35,614 nucleotides of DNA, taken from positions 1 through 35,614 of the forward strand of contig CALFWR010000030.1 in the NCBI GenBank assembly GCA_937928555.1, read 5' to 3'. Below the pieces are notes generated by a model. It saw only the letters and a list, made by a program, of their open reading frames with translations, did no database searches and had not been told where the DNA came from. A program made the position numbers and the translations under genes. How positions within the stretch are numbered: position 1 is the first letter of the stretch; each line of letters starts with the position of its first letter. Source of the DNA: an uncultured Pirellulaceae bacterium (lineage in GTDB: Bacteria; Planctomycetota; Planctomycetia; Pirellulales; Pirellulaceae). Below, piece by piece: positions 15,084 through 24,150 of this stretch.

Positions 15084-16682
15084 ATGCAGCACTCATTCAC
15101 TCGCTCCGCTTCCCTGGCGGCAATCCAGGCCCACGACGAGCCTTACGACATGATCATCGTTGGCGGCGGCGCGACCGGTCTGGGAGCGGCAGTCGATGCC
15201 GCAAGCCGCGGTCACCGGACGCTGTTGGTAGAACAGGCCGATTTCGCCAAAGGCACCTCCAGCCGTTCCACAAAACTGGTCCACGGTGGCGTTCGCTACC
15301 TGAAACAGGGCAGCGTGATGATGGTTCTCGGCGCGCTCCGCGAGCGAGGCCTGCTGAAGAAAAACGCGCCGCACCTGGTGCATGAGTTGGCCTTTGTGAT
15401 CCCGACGTACAAATGGTGGGAGCGTTCCTTTTATTCGATTGGAATGAAAGTCTACGACCGGTTGGCCGGAAAGCTGGGCTTTGGCAAATCGCGATCACTC
15501 AACCGCAAGCAAACCCTTGCGGCCCTTCCGAATCTTGATGCCAACGGGCTCAGAGGAGGAATCCTGTACTACGACGGGCAGTTTGACGACTCGCGATTGG
15601 CAATCAACCTTGCCCGGACGGCAGCATCTGCGGGTGCGACTTTGGTCAACTACATGGCCTGCACCGGACTGATCAAGGAATCCGAAAAAGTCGTCGGCAT
15701 TAAGACCGTCGATGCGCTCTCCGGCGACCCAATGCAGATCAGGGGAAAAGTCGTGATCAATGCGACCGGCGTTTTCGTCGATGACTTGCGTCGGCAAGAC
15801 GAACCTACGTCCCAGCAAATCGTTGCCGTCAGCCAGGGTGTTCACGTCGTGTTGCCGCGTCGATTCCTGCCAGGCGATGCGGCTCTGATGGTGCCCAAAA
15901 CGAACGATGGCAGGGTGCTGTTTGCCCTTCCCTGGCACGGGCAACTATTGGTCGGTACGACCGACACTCCGGTGCCAGAAAAGTCCAACGAGCCGCGATC
16001 GCTGCCCGAAGAAAGGGACTTCATTCTTGAACACGCCCGGCAATACCTGGCTCAGGATCCGACAGCCGATGATGTGCTGAGCGTTTTCGCGGGACTGCGT
16101 CCGCTGGTCAAAAGCGATGACACTTCCAAAGGAACCGCATCCCTGTCGCGCGATCATACGATCCTTGTTAGCCCGACCGGGCTATTGACGGTAACCGGTG
16201 GCAAATGGACGACGTATCGAAAGATGGGCCAAGACATCGTCGACCGCGCCGAAACGATTGGCGGCCTGTCGCCAGTCAAGTGCCGCACCAAAGAGCTTGC
16301 CATTCACGGGGCGAGCGAGACGTCCCACAAGGAAATCAACTTGCAAGTCTACGGTCGTGACGCGGCCGGAATCGAGGCACTTATTGAACAGCAACCGGAA
16401 CTTGCCCAGCGGCTACACCCAAGCCTGCCCTACCAGCGAGCCGAAGTCCTGTGGCACGTGCGGCACGAGATGGCGATGACCGTCGAAGACGTATTGGCCC
16501 GCCGAACACGTGCATTGTTGCTCAATGCTCAAGCTTCGATCGAATCCGCGCCACCGGTCGCTCAGATTCTTGCCGACGAACTCGGGCACGACCCGCAATG
16601 GCAATCGCAACAGGTGGAGGCCTATCGAGAGCTGGCCGCGGGGTACGTTTTCAGCGACCCGCAGAGCCTGCGGCCGCGTTAG
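15084..16682 (+). CDS. glpD: Glycerol-3-phosphate dehydrogenase, FAD-dependent
   Basis: GlpD oxidises glycerol 3-phosphate to dihydroxyacetone phosphate at the membrane, passing electrons to quinone. The 532-aa sequence has the FAD-binding MIIVGGGATGLGAAVDAAS, the DAO-type SSRSTKLVHGGVRYL, GGILYYDGQFDDSRL and TGGKWTTYRKMGQDIVD motifs, and a C-terminal domain with EVLWHVRHEMAMTVEDVLARR typical of GlpD. The ATG at 15084 is chosen over an in-frame GTG at 15075; neither has a clear ribosome site. With glpK upstream it completes glycerol catabolism, and tpiA at 27255 handles the product. Confidence 0.96.
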   Translation: MQHSFTRSASLAAIQAHDEPYDMIIVGGGATGLGAAVDAASRGHRTLLVEQADFAKGTSSRSTKLVHGGVRYLKQGSVMMVLGALRERGLLKKNAPHLVHELAFVIPTYKWWERSFYSIGMKVYDRLAGKLGFGKSRSLNRKQTLAALPNLDANGLRGGILYYDGQFDDSRLAINLARTAASAGATLVNYMACTGLIKESEKVVGIKTVDALSGDPMQIRGKVVINATGVFVDDLRRQDEPTSQQIVAVSQGVHVVLPRRFLPGDAALMVPKTNDGRVLFALPWHGQLLVGTTDTPVPEKSNEPRSLPEERDFILEHARQYLAQDPTADDVLSVFAGLRPLVKSDDTSKGTASLSRDHTILVSPTGLLTVTGGKWTTYRKMGQDIVDRAETIGGLSPVKCRTKELAIHGASETSHKEINLQVYGRDAAGIEALIEQQPELAQRLHPSLPYQRAEVLWHVRHEMAMTVEDVLARRTRALLLNAQASIESAPPVAQILADELGHDPQWQSQQVEAYRELAAGYVFSDPQSLRPR

Positions 16683-16986
16683 CGGATATCTCGAATCCCC
16701 GTCACGAGCAGGGTTTCCTGCCAAAGTTTGGGCTTTGGGTGCCAATGTCCAACCGCCAGGCCCAATTTCTCTGATCCGCACTGATGTTTTTTCCGGCCTG
16801 ATGCTGCGGGAGTTCCCGTTCAGATCGTGCCGATATCAACGACTGTACCGGCCACCAGAGCTCCCTGAAATGGCTGTGAATGGACCAACCGTCCTGATTG
16901 GTCCCATGCTGGCAAAAATGAAGGTATCGCCAGCGTGCGTCGATGAAAGTTTCGAGTCCACTGCCCTCCCGCAAATGGCCTTTTTT
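16683..16986. other. Intergenic stretch without recognised gene
   Basis: No credible gene, RNA or repeat was seen in the roughly 300 bp after glpD. A long open frame crosses it (16510-17148), but it overlaps glpD on the same strand and has shadow-like composition. The promoter for the next cluster follows at 16996. Confidence 0.5.
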
Positions 16987-17025
16987 CGAATTTCGTTGAC
17001 ACTCGAATTTCGTGGCAACTATACT
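16987..17025 (+). promoter_or_regulatory. Strong sigma70-like promoter with flanking direct repeat
   Basis: TTGACA (16996-17001), an 18-bp spacer and TATACT (17020-17025) match a housekeeping promoter closely. The sequence TCGAATTTCGT occurs at 16987 and again at 17003, once on each side of and overlapping the -35 box, with a 16-bp pitch, which could be a regulator site. It would start transcripts about 110 bp before the gene at 17145. Confidence 0.7.
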
Positions 17026-17144
17026 TCCAGCAGACTGTCGGTTGGGGTGAAGGACAGCCAGTGGACGTCATCGGCGTCCATTTTTCTGTTTTCGCACCTT
17101 GGCCTTTTTGGCATACGAGTTTGGCTTTCAGCTAAAGGATCACG

Positions 17145-17963
17145 ATGAATCCGATCGGAAAAATCCTGACACTGCTTATCTTCCTGATGAGCTGTTTCTT
17201 TTTGGCCGTCTCACTGATGGTGGGTGCTTCCCATCGCAACTGGAAAGGCGAGGCTGTCGCTAACGAAGCCAAAGCCCAAGCCGCGCAACGTCAGCTTAAC
17301 GATGCCAAAAATTCAACCGGTATCCAGAAGCAGATCATCGAACGGGAGAAGGTAGCTCGTGCACAGCAGATCGCTGTTCTGAATTCGCAGGTTAAGCAAC
17401 TTGAGAATCAACTCGAAGAGCGTAATGAACTGCTCCGTGAAGAAATCGAAACCAGCCAATCGCGTCTGGATCGCATGCGGGAGGCTGTCGCCAAAGTGAC
17501 GCAGCTTGATACGCAACTTAATTCTGAAAAACAACGAAACAAAGACCTGGTGGACAACATCGCCAGCCAGTTTGAGCAGGTTCAAAAGCTGACTCAGGAA
17601 ACGTTCGACCAGCAAAATCAAATTGCATCGCTTACCCAGATGACCAGCGATCTTCGCGCCGACCTGAGCAAGAGACAAAAAGTCATGGCCTCACTCGGCG
17701 TTGACGAAAACTTCCTGACTCGCGACATCGTCCCACGCGTCCAGGGCAGAGTTGTCGGCATCAAAGGCAACTACTTCGTGGTTGACCTTGGTTCGGACGA
17801 CGGCATCCGTCTGCGTCACGAAATGGATATTTACCGGGGTGATCGATACATTGGCCGCGGCCAGGCAACCCGCATTGAAGCCGACTTCACAACGTTCAAA
17901 ACGCAACGTGGCCTGATGAAGGACATAGTACGGGAGGGCGACAGTGTCACAAGCGAGTTCTGA
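17145..17963 (+). CDS. Membrane-anchored coiled-coil protein
   Basis: The 272-aa product has an N-terminal membrane segment (residues 8-27), a long coiled coil (about 35-190, rich in Gln/Glu/Lys/Arg), and a small C-terminal domain (about 195-272) with strands RVVGIKGNYFVVDLGSDDG and EMDIYRGDRYIGRGQATRI. That layout is reminiscent of MreC-like periplasmic proteins, but I see no specific match. It follows a strong promoter and leads a run of membrane-associated genes (two small membrane proteins, MoxR, DUF58, transglutaminase), suggesting an envelope role. Its end overlaps the start of the next gene by 20 bp. Confidence 0.8.
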   Translation: MNPIGKILTLLIFLMSCFFLAVSLMVGASHRNWKGEAVANEAKAQAAQRQLNDAKNSTGIQKQIIEREKVARAQQIAVLNSQVKQLENQLEERNELLREEIETSQSRLDRMREAVAKVTQLDTQLNSEKQRNKDLVDNIASQFEQVQKLTQETFDQQNQIASLTQMTSDLRADLSKRQKVMASLGVDENFLTRDIVPRVQGRVVGIKGNYFVVDLGSDDGIRLRHEMDIYRGDRYIGRGQATRIEADFTTFKTQRGLMKDIVREGDSVTSEF

Positions 17964-18144
17964 TCCCAACGACTTCGGTGCTCTGGAGTATGAAGGGCAA
18001 GCGGAAGAGATGATGCCAACAGTCGCCCCGGCGAAAGTCTGGCGAAAAAAAGGCATCAACATCTACACCATTTTCCTGCTGCTTTCATTCCTGATGCTAA
18101 CCGCCGGAGCAATTCGTCTTTTTACCCAGCTTGGCAAATACTAG
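17944..18144 (+). CDS. Small single-pass membrane protein, 66 aa
   Basis: Starts at a GTG overlapping the end of the coiled-coil gene by 20 bp, which implies translational coupling. The N-terminal half is acidic and soluble (SSDPNDFGALEYEG), followed by WRKKGINIYTIFLLLSFLML and a membrane segment ending in LFTQLGKY. It resembles the next gene in length and layout: soluble acidic head, a basic or tryptophan-containing junction, then a TM with LLLSF. The function is unknown; a subunit or adaptor of the membrane complex encoded here is likely. Confidence 0.75.
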   Translation: MSQASSDPNDFGALEYEGQAEEMMPTVAPAKVWRKKGINIYTIFLLLSFLMLTAGAIRLFTQLGKY

Positions 18145-18153
18145 TCACTGATC

Positions 18154-18381
18154 ATGGCAGAAGAATTCACAGACATTGACGACACTTCCATGGTCGGAGA
18201 AACCTCCGTTTCCGGAGGTGAGATTCTGCAGGAAGAAGCCCCCAAGCGTAGCTGGACCAACATGGGGCTGTTCGACTACCTGCTGCTGGTTTCTTTCGTG
18301 ATGATAGTTTTGGCATCCATGCTGATGCTTTGGGAATACACCAAATTTGGTGGCCTTGTTTGGGGTTCCTGGAACACCTAG
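18154..18381 (+). CDS. Small single-pass membrane protein, 75 aa, related to preceding gene
   Basis: The ATG at 18154 lies 9 bp after the previous stop. It has an acidic head (EEFTDIDDTSMVGE), the junction PKRSWTNMGLFDYLLL and one membrane segment (about 40-60), then a short tail ending WGSWNT. The shared order with its neighbour suggests an old duplication. No known domain was recognised. Its position between the coiled-coil protein and MoxR argues for a shared complex. Confidence 0.75.
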   Translation: MAEEFTDIDDTSMVGETSVSGGEILQEEAPKRSWTNMGLFDYLLLVSFVMIVLASMLMLWEYTKFGGLVWGSWNT

Positions 18382-18509
18382 CGTTTCGCTGTTGTTTCGT
18401 TTCGCTATTGGGCGCTAATCGGTGTGCTTTAGGTCACGCTTTCTTTCGGGCAATAGCTCTCTTGTTGGTCAACTGCTAGAATGGCATCGATCAAGAAGAA
18501 AGAGAGCAA

Positions 18510-19478
18510 GTGGACAAGCAAATAGGCGAATCACCCGACGCAGCCCGTCTTCAGCAGGCTGCTCAAAAGATCCTCGAGAACGTGGATTCGGTCGTTCTGG
18601 GCAAAGGCAACATTGCCAAGCTATGCCTGGTGGCGTTGATCGCAGGAGAGCACGTTCTTTTGGAGGACGTGCCGGGAGTCGGAAAGACCCTCATGGCCAA
18701 AGCGATCTCGCGCAGCATCGACGGAAGCTTTGGGCGGATTCAGTTTACGCCCGACCTGCTTCCCAGCGACATCCTTGGTAGCAGTGTTTATCACTCGCAA
18801 AAGGCATCGTTCGTTTTTAACTACGGGGCGATTTTTAACAACTTCGTGCTGGCCGACGAAATCAATCGTGCGCCACCGCGAACCCAGTCGGCGCTACTCG
18901 AAGCGATGAGCGACAATCAGGTCAGTGTCGATGGCACGACCTACGAACTGCCCAGCCCCTTCATGGTGATCGCGACGCAGAATCCATTTGAATTCGAAGG
19001 AACCTACGTTCTTCCAGAAAGCCAACTGGACCGGTTTCTCATGCGGCTTTCGATGGGCTACCCGGATCGCCAGTACGAATCACGGATCCTCACCGACCAC
19101 CGCGTCGGGGAACCCGTCGAAGAACTCAAAGCCGTCTGCAACGTTGACGAAATTGTGCAGATCCGCGAATCAGTCCGCAACGTCCGCGTGGAAGATTCCC
19201 TGGTCGCCTACATGATGGATGTGGTGCATTCGACCCGCGAATCGCCCGATATCAGCGTTGGCGTTTCGACCCGCGGTGCTCTTGCGTGGTACCGCGCCGC
19301 TCAGGCGATCGCATTTCTCGACGGACGGGACTACACCATTCCCGACGACGCCAAACAGCTTGCCCCGCATGTTCTGTCGCACCGAATTCAACTTCGAGGT
19401 GGCTTTCAGGGAGCCCGTCGCGACGAATCCGAAGCAGTAATCATCGAAATTATTGGACGCCACGCCCTCCCGGGCTAA
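18510..19478 (+). CDS. MoxR-family AAA+ ATPase
   Basis: The 322-aa protein has Walker A GVGKT (56-60 in EDVPGVGKTLMAK), Walker B VLADEINR (113-120), APPRTQSALLEAM, and sensor I IATQNPFEFEGTYVLPESQLDRF. MoxR ATPases act as chaperones that mature or assemble partner proteins, usually encoded with DUF58 and von Willebrand proteins. Here the partners are a DUF58 protein and a transglutaminase-like protein directly downstream. The start is a GTG at 18510 preceded by AAGAAAGAGAG. The 128-bp gap upstream contains TAGAAT at about 18478, possibly a local -10 box without a clear -35. Confidence 0.95.
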   Translation: MDKQIGESPDAARLQQAAQKILENVDSVVLGKGNIAKLCLVALIAGEHVLLEDVPGVGKTLMAKAISRSIDGSFGRIQFTPDLLPSDILGSSVYHSQKASFVFNYGAIFNNFVLADEINRAPPRTQSALLEAMSDNQVSVDGTTYELPSPFMVIATQNPFEFEGTYVLPESQLDRFLMRLSMGYPDRQYESRILTDHRVGEPVEELKAVCNVDEIVQIRESVRNVRVEDSLVAYMMDVVHSTRESPDISVGVSTRGALAWYRAAQAIAFLDGRDYTIPDDAKQLAPHVLSHRIQLRGGFQGARRDESEAVIIEIIGRHALPG

Positions 19479-19487
19479 TGCCGTATC

Positions 19488-19492
19488 GAGGA
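19488..19492 (+). promoter_or_regulatory. Ribosome binding site deciding the DUF58 start
   Basis: GAGGA lies 8 bases before the GTG at 19501. No comparable site precedes the earlier in-frame TTG at 19453, which would also overlap the MoxR gene. Confidence 0.7.
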
Positions 19493-19500
19493 AACGACCT

Positions 19501-20826
19501 GTGTCGCAACACGTGCGAAGAAGACGTTTTTGCAAGCTCACCCCCGAGGGCTGGGCGTACCTGGTCATTCTCTGCTTCATCGCCGTCGGAGCGGTCCTTC
19601 GAAACGTCAATCTGTTAATCGCGACCACCGGAATGCTGGTCATCCCGCTGCTTTTCAACTGGCGCGTCTGCGCGAACCTTCAGGGAAGGTTGCGAGGTCG
19701 GCGAATGGTCCCCGATCGAATTCACGCCGGCGAATCGGTCAACATCAACTGGCACTGCGAGAACCACAGTCGTCGACTGACTGCCCGAAATGTGATGGTT
19801 CACGACAAAGTTCACCAGGACGGTGACGAATCCTCAACGGGTTCTTTGATTTCAAAAATCAAATCCCTGGTTTATCGCACCGGCCGATCGGCTTATTTTC
19901 GCACCGCCTGGCCATCGAACTACGCCCACGCGTGCTTTGGCCCGATTTCACCCGGGGACACGACAACCTGTTCCTTCAAATGCCGCTTTCCGGCCCGCGG
20001 AGAACATCTTCTTGAATCCGCTGTCATTTCCTGCTCTTGGCCATTTGGCCTGATTAGCTGTCGTAGCTTTATCGATTCACCCGAAACCGTCCTGGTTGCC
20101 CCGACTCTGGGACACCTCCGACCCACATGGGAGCAGCGGATCGATTCAATGGAGATTGGCGATCGATCACGCAAACGACGCATCGGACTTGAAGAAGATC
20201 TCTTTTTCGCGCTGCGAAAATGGCGATCGGGCGACAGTCGCAAAAATGTACATTGGCGGTCCACCGCCAGACTGGGCTATCCGGTGGTCAAACAATTCGA
20301 CCAGCCCAACGATCGCGATTTCGCCCTGGCGCTTGACCTTCACGAACAGGACGAAACGACGCGAACGGGTTGCGAACTGATTCTCAGTTTCGCAGCCACT
20401 GCGGTTTCGCAGCTTTCCGCAGAGGTTCATGGCCAGTTGGCGGTCGGGATTTGCGGCGAAGAAGAAAAAATCGTAACCGGTCGGCACACGCCGCACACGT
20501 CCCGCAACGTAATGCGCAGCCTCGCAACGGCCACTCCAAAACTGACACCCCAAATCGATTCGACGATCGTGGAGTTGGCTTCTCGTGTCAGTTCCGGTAC
20601 GCCAATCTACTGCCTGAGCACGCGGCGCCCTCCCGAATGGCTTTCGACCAGTGATGAAGACCAATTAAGTCCGTCGCTGCTTTCGGTGAGGCATTTGGTG
20701 CGGTGGCTCGAAGTGGAATCTCCCGAGTTCAACGATCTTTTCTCGATCGAAACGTGCGCCACAGACACCGACCACGCGGACACAGTTGAATCCAATGAGA
20801 CACTTGTTGCGGAGGTTTCTGCGTGA
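19501..20826 (+). CDS. DUF58-domain membrane protein
   Basis: This 441-aa protein begins with a short cytosolic basic stretch (MSQHVRRRRFCKLTPEGWAY), two adjacent hydrophobic segments (about 19-55), then a large soluble region. The DUF58 signature is the RKRRIGLEEDLF/ALRKWRSGDSRKNVHWRST/ARLGYPVVKQFDQ stretch around residues 223-265, followed by a vWA-like portion (DFALALDLHE). DUF58 proteins are regular partners of MoxR ATPases, which precede it by 22 bp, and of transglutaminase-like proteins, which overlap its stop by 4 bp. The exact role is unknown. The upstream TTG at 19453 was rejected in favour of a GTG with a ribosome site. Confidence 0.9.
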   Translation: MSQHVRRRRFCKLTPEGWAYLVILCFIAVGAVLRNVNLLIATTGMLVIPLLFNWRVCANLQGRLRGRRMVPDRIHAGESVNINWHCENHSRRLTARNVMVHDKVHQDGDESSTGSLISKIKSLVYRTGRSAYFRTAWPSNYAHACFGPISPGDTTTCSFKCRFPARGEHLLESAVISCSWPFGLISCRSFIDSPETVLVAPTLGHLRPTWEQRIDSMEIGDRSRKRRIGLEEDLFFALRKWRSGDSRKNVHWRSTARLGYPVVKQFDQPNDRDFALALDLHEQDETTRTGCELILSFAATAVSQLSAEVHGQLAVGICGEEEKIVTGRHTPHTSRNVMRSLATATPKLTPQIDSTIVELASRVSSGTPIYCLSTRRPPEWLSTSDEDQLSPSLLSVRHLVRWLEVESPEFNDLFSIETCATDTDHADTVESNETLVAEVSA

Positions 20827-23252
20827 ACACGAAACGGGCTCTCCTGACCTGCCTGATGATTCTGGTGCTGTGCAGCATCACGATGTTATCGCTTAGCACG
20901 GAACACTTTTATCTTGTGCCGATCGGGCTAACTGCGGTTTGCCTGTCACTGGTGCTCACCGACTGGCTCAAGTGGCTGTCAATCGATGGCTGGCTGGCCA
21001 ATTCGATTTCAATCTTGATCCTGATTTTCGCGATGCGAAACTTCTTCGATACTGACAGCGCGGGCAAACTGCTGGCAGTCGCGAAGTTGCTGGTTTACCT
21101 TCAGGCCGTCCTCCTGTTCCAACAAAAGACAGCGAGACTGACATGGCAAATTATGGTTCTGAGCTTGCTTCAGATCGTGGTCACGACGATTTTCAGCGTA
21201 AACGTCGAAGGCGGTTTACTGTTCATCGTCTTTTTCGTGGTGGGATGTTTGGCGCTGTTTTTGCAAAACTCGATGATCAACATGCAGATCGTCGATAACT
21301 CCAATGAACATTCGGCGTTACGACTTTCCCAAATCAACAAGGAAAACCGTGAGGGCCTGCGAAAGCTGATGTGGTGGAAAAATTCGACTCAACCGATCAC
21401 CAGCTACGAAGCGCCGCCGAGCCAAAGTCGCGTGACAAAGTCGCAGTTTGGTGTGTTTCCCGCATTGGCTCTGGTTGCGACGATCTTCACCACCATTCTT
21501 TTCCTCACCGCACCCCGACACGTCAAACCGTGGTTCAGTCCAATCACCTACAAAGTCGTGGCTACGGGAGTGACCAAATCAGTTGATCCCTATGAAACGG
21601 GCTCAATCGCTCAAACCGGTCAACGAATACTAAGGGCAAAATACAGTTCCGAAACGGGTTCCGAAGTCCAACTCTCGGGCATCCCATACTATCGTGGAAT
21701 TGCCCTCTCGAGTTTCGAGATCGAAGAAGGTCGAACCCGATTCGTTGCGCCCTATGAACGGATCTACAACGGCCACTACGAAGATTTTCGCGACATTGAC
21801 CTGAACAAAGGTGGACGTCCGGTCACTGTCGAGATAACCGTCGAACAGAATTCAGACCCGGTTATCTACGCCGTCACACCCAGCTTCATCAGCCGGAACA
21901 CCGAAAAGGAGGTCAAGTTTTGTCACGAGATATCGGCGCTGACCCGGTGCCGACAAGGCGAGGAGATTGCCTTTGCGCCGTTTTCATACGAATTCGCGAC
22001 GATGCTAAATCAGAAGAATGAACCGCTGATGTACTGGCCGTATATCGCGAACAACGGAAGCCGCGCCAACGCACCGATGTCCGAGGACCCCGGACAAGTC
22101 AAATGGCTGACTGCGATTCAAAGAGACCGTTACCCAACATTGGTTGAAACTGCCAAACGCATCGCAGACAAAGTCAAACGGGAAAACAAAAGCCGGATCG
22201 ACCTGGTCCGCGAGATGGAAAACCATTTCCTTAATCCCGGCAACTACCAATACACGCTCGACTATCGCGATGTTGACTGGAACCGGGATCTTGACCCGAT
22301 CGAGGACTTTGTGGTCAACACACGCACCGGACACTGCGTGACTTTTGCATCGGCGATGACGCTGATGCTTCGAAGCCTGGACATTCCCTCTCGACTGGTC
22401 GTTGGCTTCCACGGCGGCGAGTACAACGCGGTAAACAAGTCCTATCTGATTCGTGGCAAACACGCTCACGCCTGGGTGGAAGTTTATCTTCCCCCCGAGG
22501 AGTGTAGCGAATCGATGAAACAGACGGTTGAATGCGAGTCTGTCGGTGTCTGGCTGACCGCGGACCCGACGCCGCCCCAGCCCCAGGAAGATGACGGGCT
22601 TGGGACCGACGACGCAATCGATCTCGCCCGATCCGTCTGGCAGGATTATGTGCTGGGCATGGAATCCAAAAACAACAATGGCACCAATGCCCCGATGACG
22701 CTGTCGGTGGCCCGCCTGCTGGAAGCGTTCAGCCTCGACACGCTTCCCACCAGAATTGAAAAGCTCACAAGAAAGGACGCCGCGGGCCTGCTGCGACCGG
22801 TCATCGCCGTGGCCTTTTTTCTGACGCTGGTGGCCGGGATCGTTCGATTCCTGTTGCGACAAAAATCAGACGAAGAAGACACCGTCCGCCCGGTCAATCG
22901 AATTCGAAAACTGCTTGCCAACGCGATTGGTCTGATATCCAGCGACCTGCGCGAATGGATCATCGGCGACGAAACAGGCACTGCGTTTTATAAAAGGTTT
23001 GCCGAAGTCCTGAACAAACATGAGTTGGTTCGAGAGCCACAGCAAACCCACCGAGAGTTTGCCCAAGAAGTCTGCGACAAGTTCAGTGTTCATCCATCGG
23101 CAGATGAAATCTCGACACGTGTTCACGAAATCACCGAGCTTTTCAATCGCGTCCGCTTCGGTGGCGTCACCCTAGGCAACAAAGGCCGCGATGCGGTCGA
23201 AGCGCAAATCGATTTTTTGGAAAAACAATTCAGCACCGCAGCCAACCGTTAG
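20823..23252 (+). CDS. Transglutaminase-like membrane protein
   Basis: This 809-aa protein has five or six N-terminal membrane segments (to about residue 160 and near 220-237), a soluble region, a transglutaminase-like core, and another membrane segment (about 658-680) with a cytosolic C-terminal tail. The catalytic triad is visible: C505 in RTGHCVTFASAM, H549 in HAHAWVEVYL and D581 in WLTADPTPP. It matches the DUF3488/transglutaminase/DUF4129 architecture found with MoxR and DUF58. A cysteine protease or cross-linking role outside the membrane is likely. The GTG start overlaps the DUF58 stop by 4 bp. Confidence 0.9.
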   Translation: MNTKRALLTCLMILVLCSITMLSLSTEHFYLVPIGLTAVCLSLVLTDWLKWLSIDGWLANSISILILIFAMRNFFDTDSAGKLLAVAKLLVYLQAVLLFQQKTARLTWQIMVLSLLQIVVTTIFSVNVEGGLLFIVFFVVGCLALFLQNSMINMQIVDNSNEHSALRLSQINKENREGLRKLMWWKNSTQPITSYEAPPSQSRVTKSQFGVFPALALVATIFTTILFLTAPRHVKPWFSPITYKVVATGVTKSVDPYETGSIAQTGQRILRAKYSSETGSEVQLSGIPYYRGIALSSFEIEEGRTRFVAPYERIYNGHYEDFRDIDLNKGGRPVTVEITVEQNSDPVIYAVTPSFISRNTEKEVKFCHEISALTRCRQGEEIAFAPFSYEFATMLNQKNEPLMYWPYIANNGSRANAPMSEDPGQVKWLTAIQRDRYPTLVETAKRIADKVKRENKSRIDLVREMENHFLNPGNYQYTLDYRDVDWNRDLDPIEDFVVNTRTGHCVTFASAMTLMLRSLDIPSRLVVGFHGGEYNAVNKSYLIRGKHAHAWVEVYLPPEECSESMKQTVECESVGVWLTADPTPPQPQEDDGLGTDDAIDLARSVWQDYVLGMESKNNNGTNAPMTLSVARLLEAFSLDTLPTRIEKLTRKDAAGLLRPVIAVAFFLTLVAGIVRFLLRQKSDEEDTVRPVNRIRKLLANAIGLISSDLREWIIGDETGTAFYKRFAEVLNKHELVREPQQTHREFAQEVCDKFSVHPSADEISTRVHEITELFNRVRFGGVTLGNKGRDAVEAQIDFLEKQFSTAANR

Positions 23253-23382
23253 CAATCGTGTTTTGTGACAAGCAAAACGCGGCGTTGGAATTAGCTGTCT
23301 GCTGCCAGCCCGCCAGCAACCTGCCGATTCAATGCAGATCCGGCAAACCTGACCTAACGTGAGTGAACTCTTCTGATCTCTC

Positions 23383-23556
23383 AGTCGAGCGGCAATCTCG
23401 ATGATCGCCTCAGTCGAGCGGCAATCTCGATGATCGCCTCAGTCGAGCGGCAATCTCAATGATCGCCTTAGTCGAGCGGCAATCTCGATGATCGCCTTAG
23501 TCGAGCGGCAATCTCGATGATCGCCTTAGTCGAGCGGCAATCTCGATGATCGCCTC
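23383..23556. repeat. 29-bp tandem repeat, six copies, overlapping the coaB 3' end
   Basis: Six head-to-tail units start at 23383, 23412, 23441, 23470, 23499 and 23528. They are nearly identical, differing at single bases (one unit has CAATGA for CGATGA). The unit at 23528 encodes EAIIEIAARL on the minus strand, so the array is an expansion of coding sequence past the original end of coaB. There are no spacers. The 130 bp on its left (23253-23382) hold nothing I recognise. Confidence 0.95.
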
Positions 23557-24150
23557 CGCCGTATCGGCCTTCGATCCATCCATGACTTTCACCACTTCCC
23601 CGCTGCCATCAATTATCCGCACCTGGCTGGCATCGGCATTGATTGCACTTGGATCGTTCAATACGACAAGGTCACAGTTTTTCTTTTTCAGCTTGCCAGC
23701 AGCATTCTCAATACCGTTTTCGGTTTCCAATGCGAAACCGATCGACCACTGCCGGGGCTGCTTGCGATCTCCGACAGTCGCGAGGATATCCGGATTGGGC
23801 ACCAGCGTGACGGTCAACTCTTGCTTGCCCGTCCTTTTGATTTTTGATTCCGAGCGCTGACCGGCACGAAAATCACTGGGCGCCGCGGCCGCAATAATGC
23901 CCACACAGTCCGGCCAGAGTTTCAGTACCGCAGAGAGCATCTCCTGAGTCGACTCCACTTCGACGACGTCTGCGGCGCCGGGGTATTCAATCGCAACCGG
24001 ACCTGACACCACCGTCACCTGATACGAAGCATCGATCGCAGCCTGCGCCAACGCCGCCCCCATGCGACCACTCGAAGCGTTACTCAGGTAGCGAACCGGA
24101 TCCAGATATTCGCGAGTCGGCCCGGAAGTGATCAGGATTCGTTTACTCAA
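23497..24150 (-). CDS. coaB: Phosphopantothenate--cysteine ligase (CoaB)
   Basis: CoaB joins cysteine to 4'-phosphopantothenate using a nucleotide triphosphate, the second step of coenzyme A synthesis after pantothenate phosphorylation. The 217-aa sequence shows ILITSGPTREYLDPVRYLSN, SSGRMGAALAQAA, AAAAPSDFRA, the KIKR loop (KxKK-like), GFALETEN and VLNDPSA. In most bacteria this is the C-terminal half of a fused CoaBC; here it is separate and overlaps coaC by 4 bp. The C-terminal ARLRRSSRLPLD comes from the tandem repeat array, whose 29-bp period shifts the frame and supplies the stop, so the native end was probably changed. Confidence 0.93.
   Translation of the reverse strand: MSKRILITSGPTREYLDPVRYLSNASSGRMGAALAQAAIDASYQVTVVSGPVAIEYPGAADVVEVESTQEMLSAVLKLWPDCVGIIAAAAPSDFRAGQRSESKIKRTGKQELTVTLVPNPDILATVGDRKQPRQWSIGFALETENGIENAAGKLKKKNCDLVVLNDPSAINADASQVRIIDGSGEVVKVMDGSKADTAEAIIEIAARLRRSSRLPLD

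Noticed and set aside
16510..17148. 212-codon gene after glpD
   Set aside because: It starts within glpD on the same strand in another frame, runs through the promoter and overlaps the next start; composition is not protein-like.
23383..23556. CRISPR array
   Set aside because: The 29-bp units are directly adjacent with no spacers, overlap coding sequence of coaB, and no cas genes are present.
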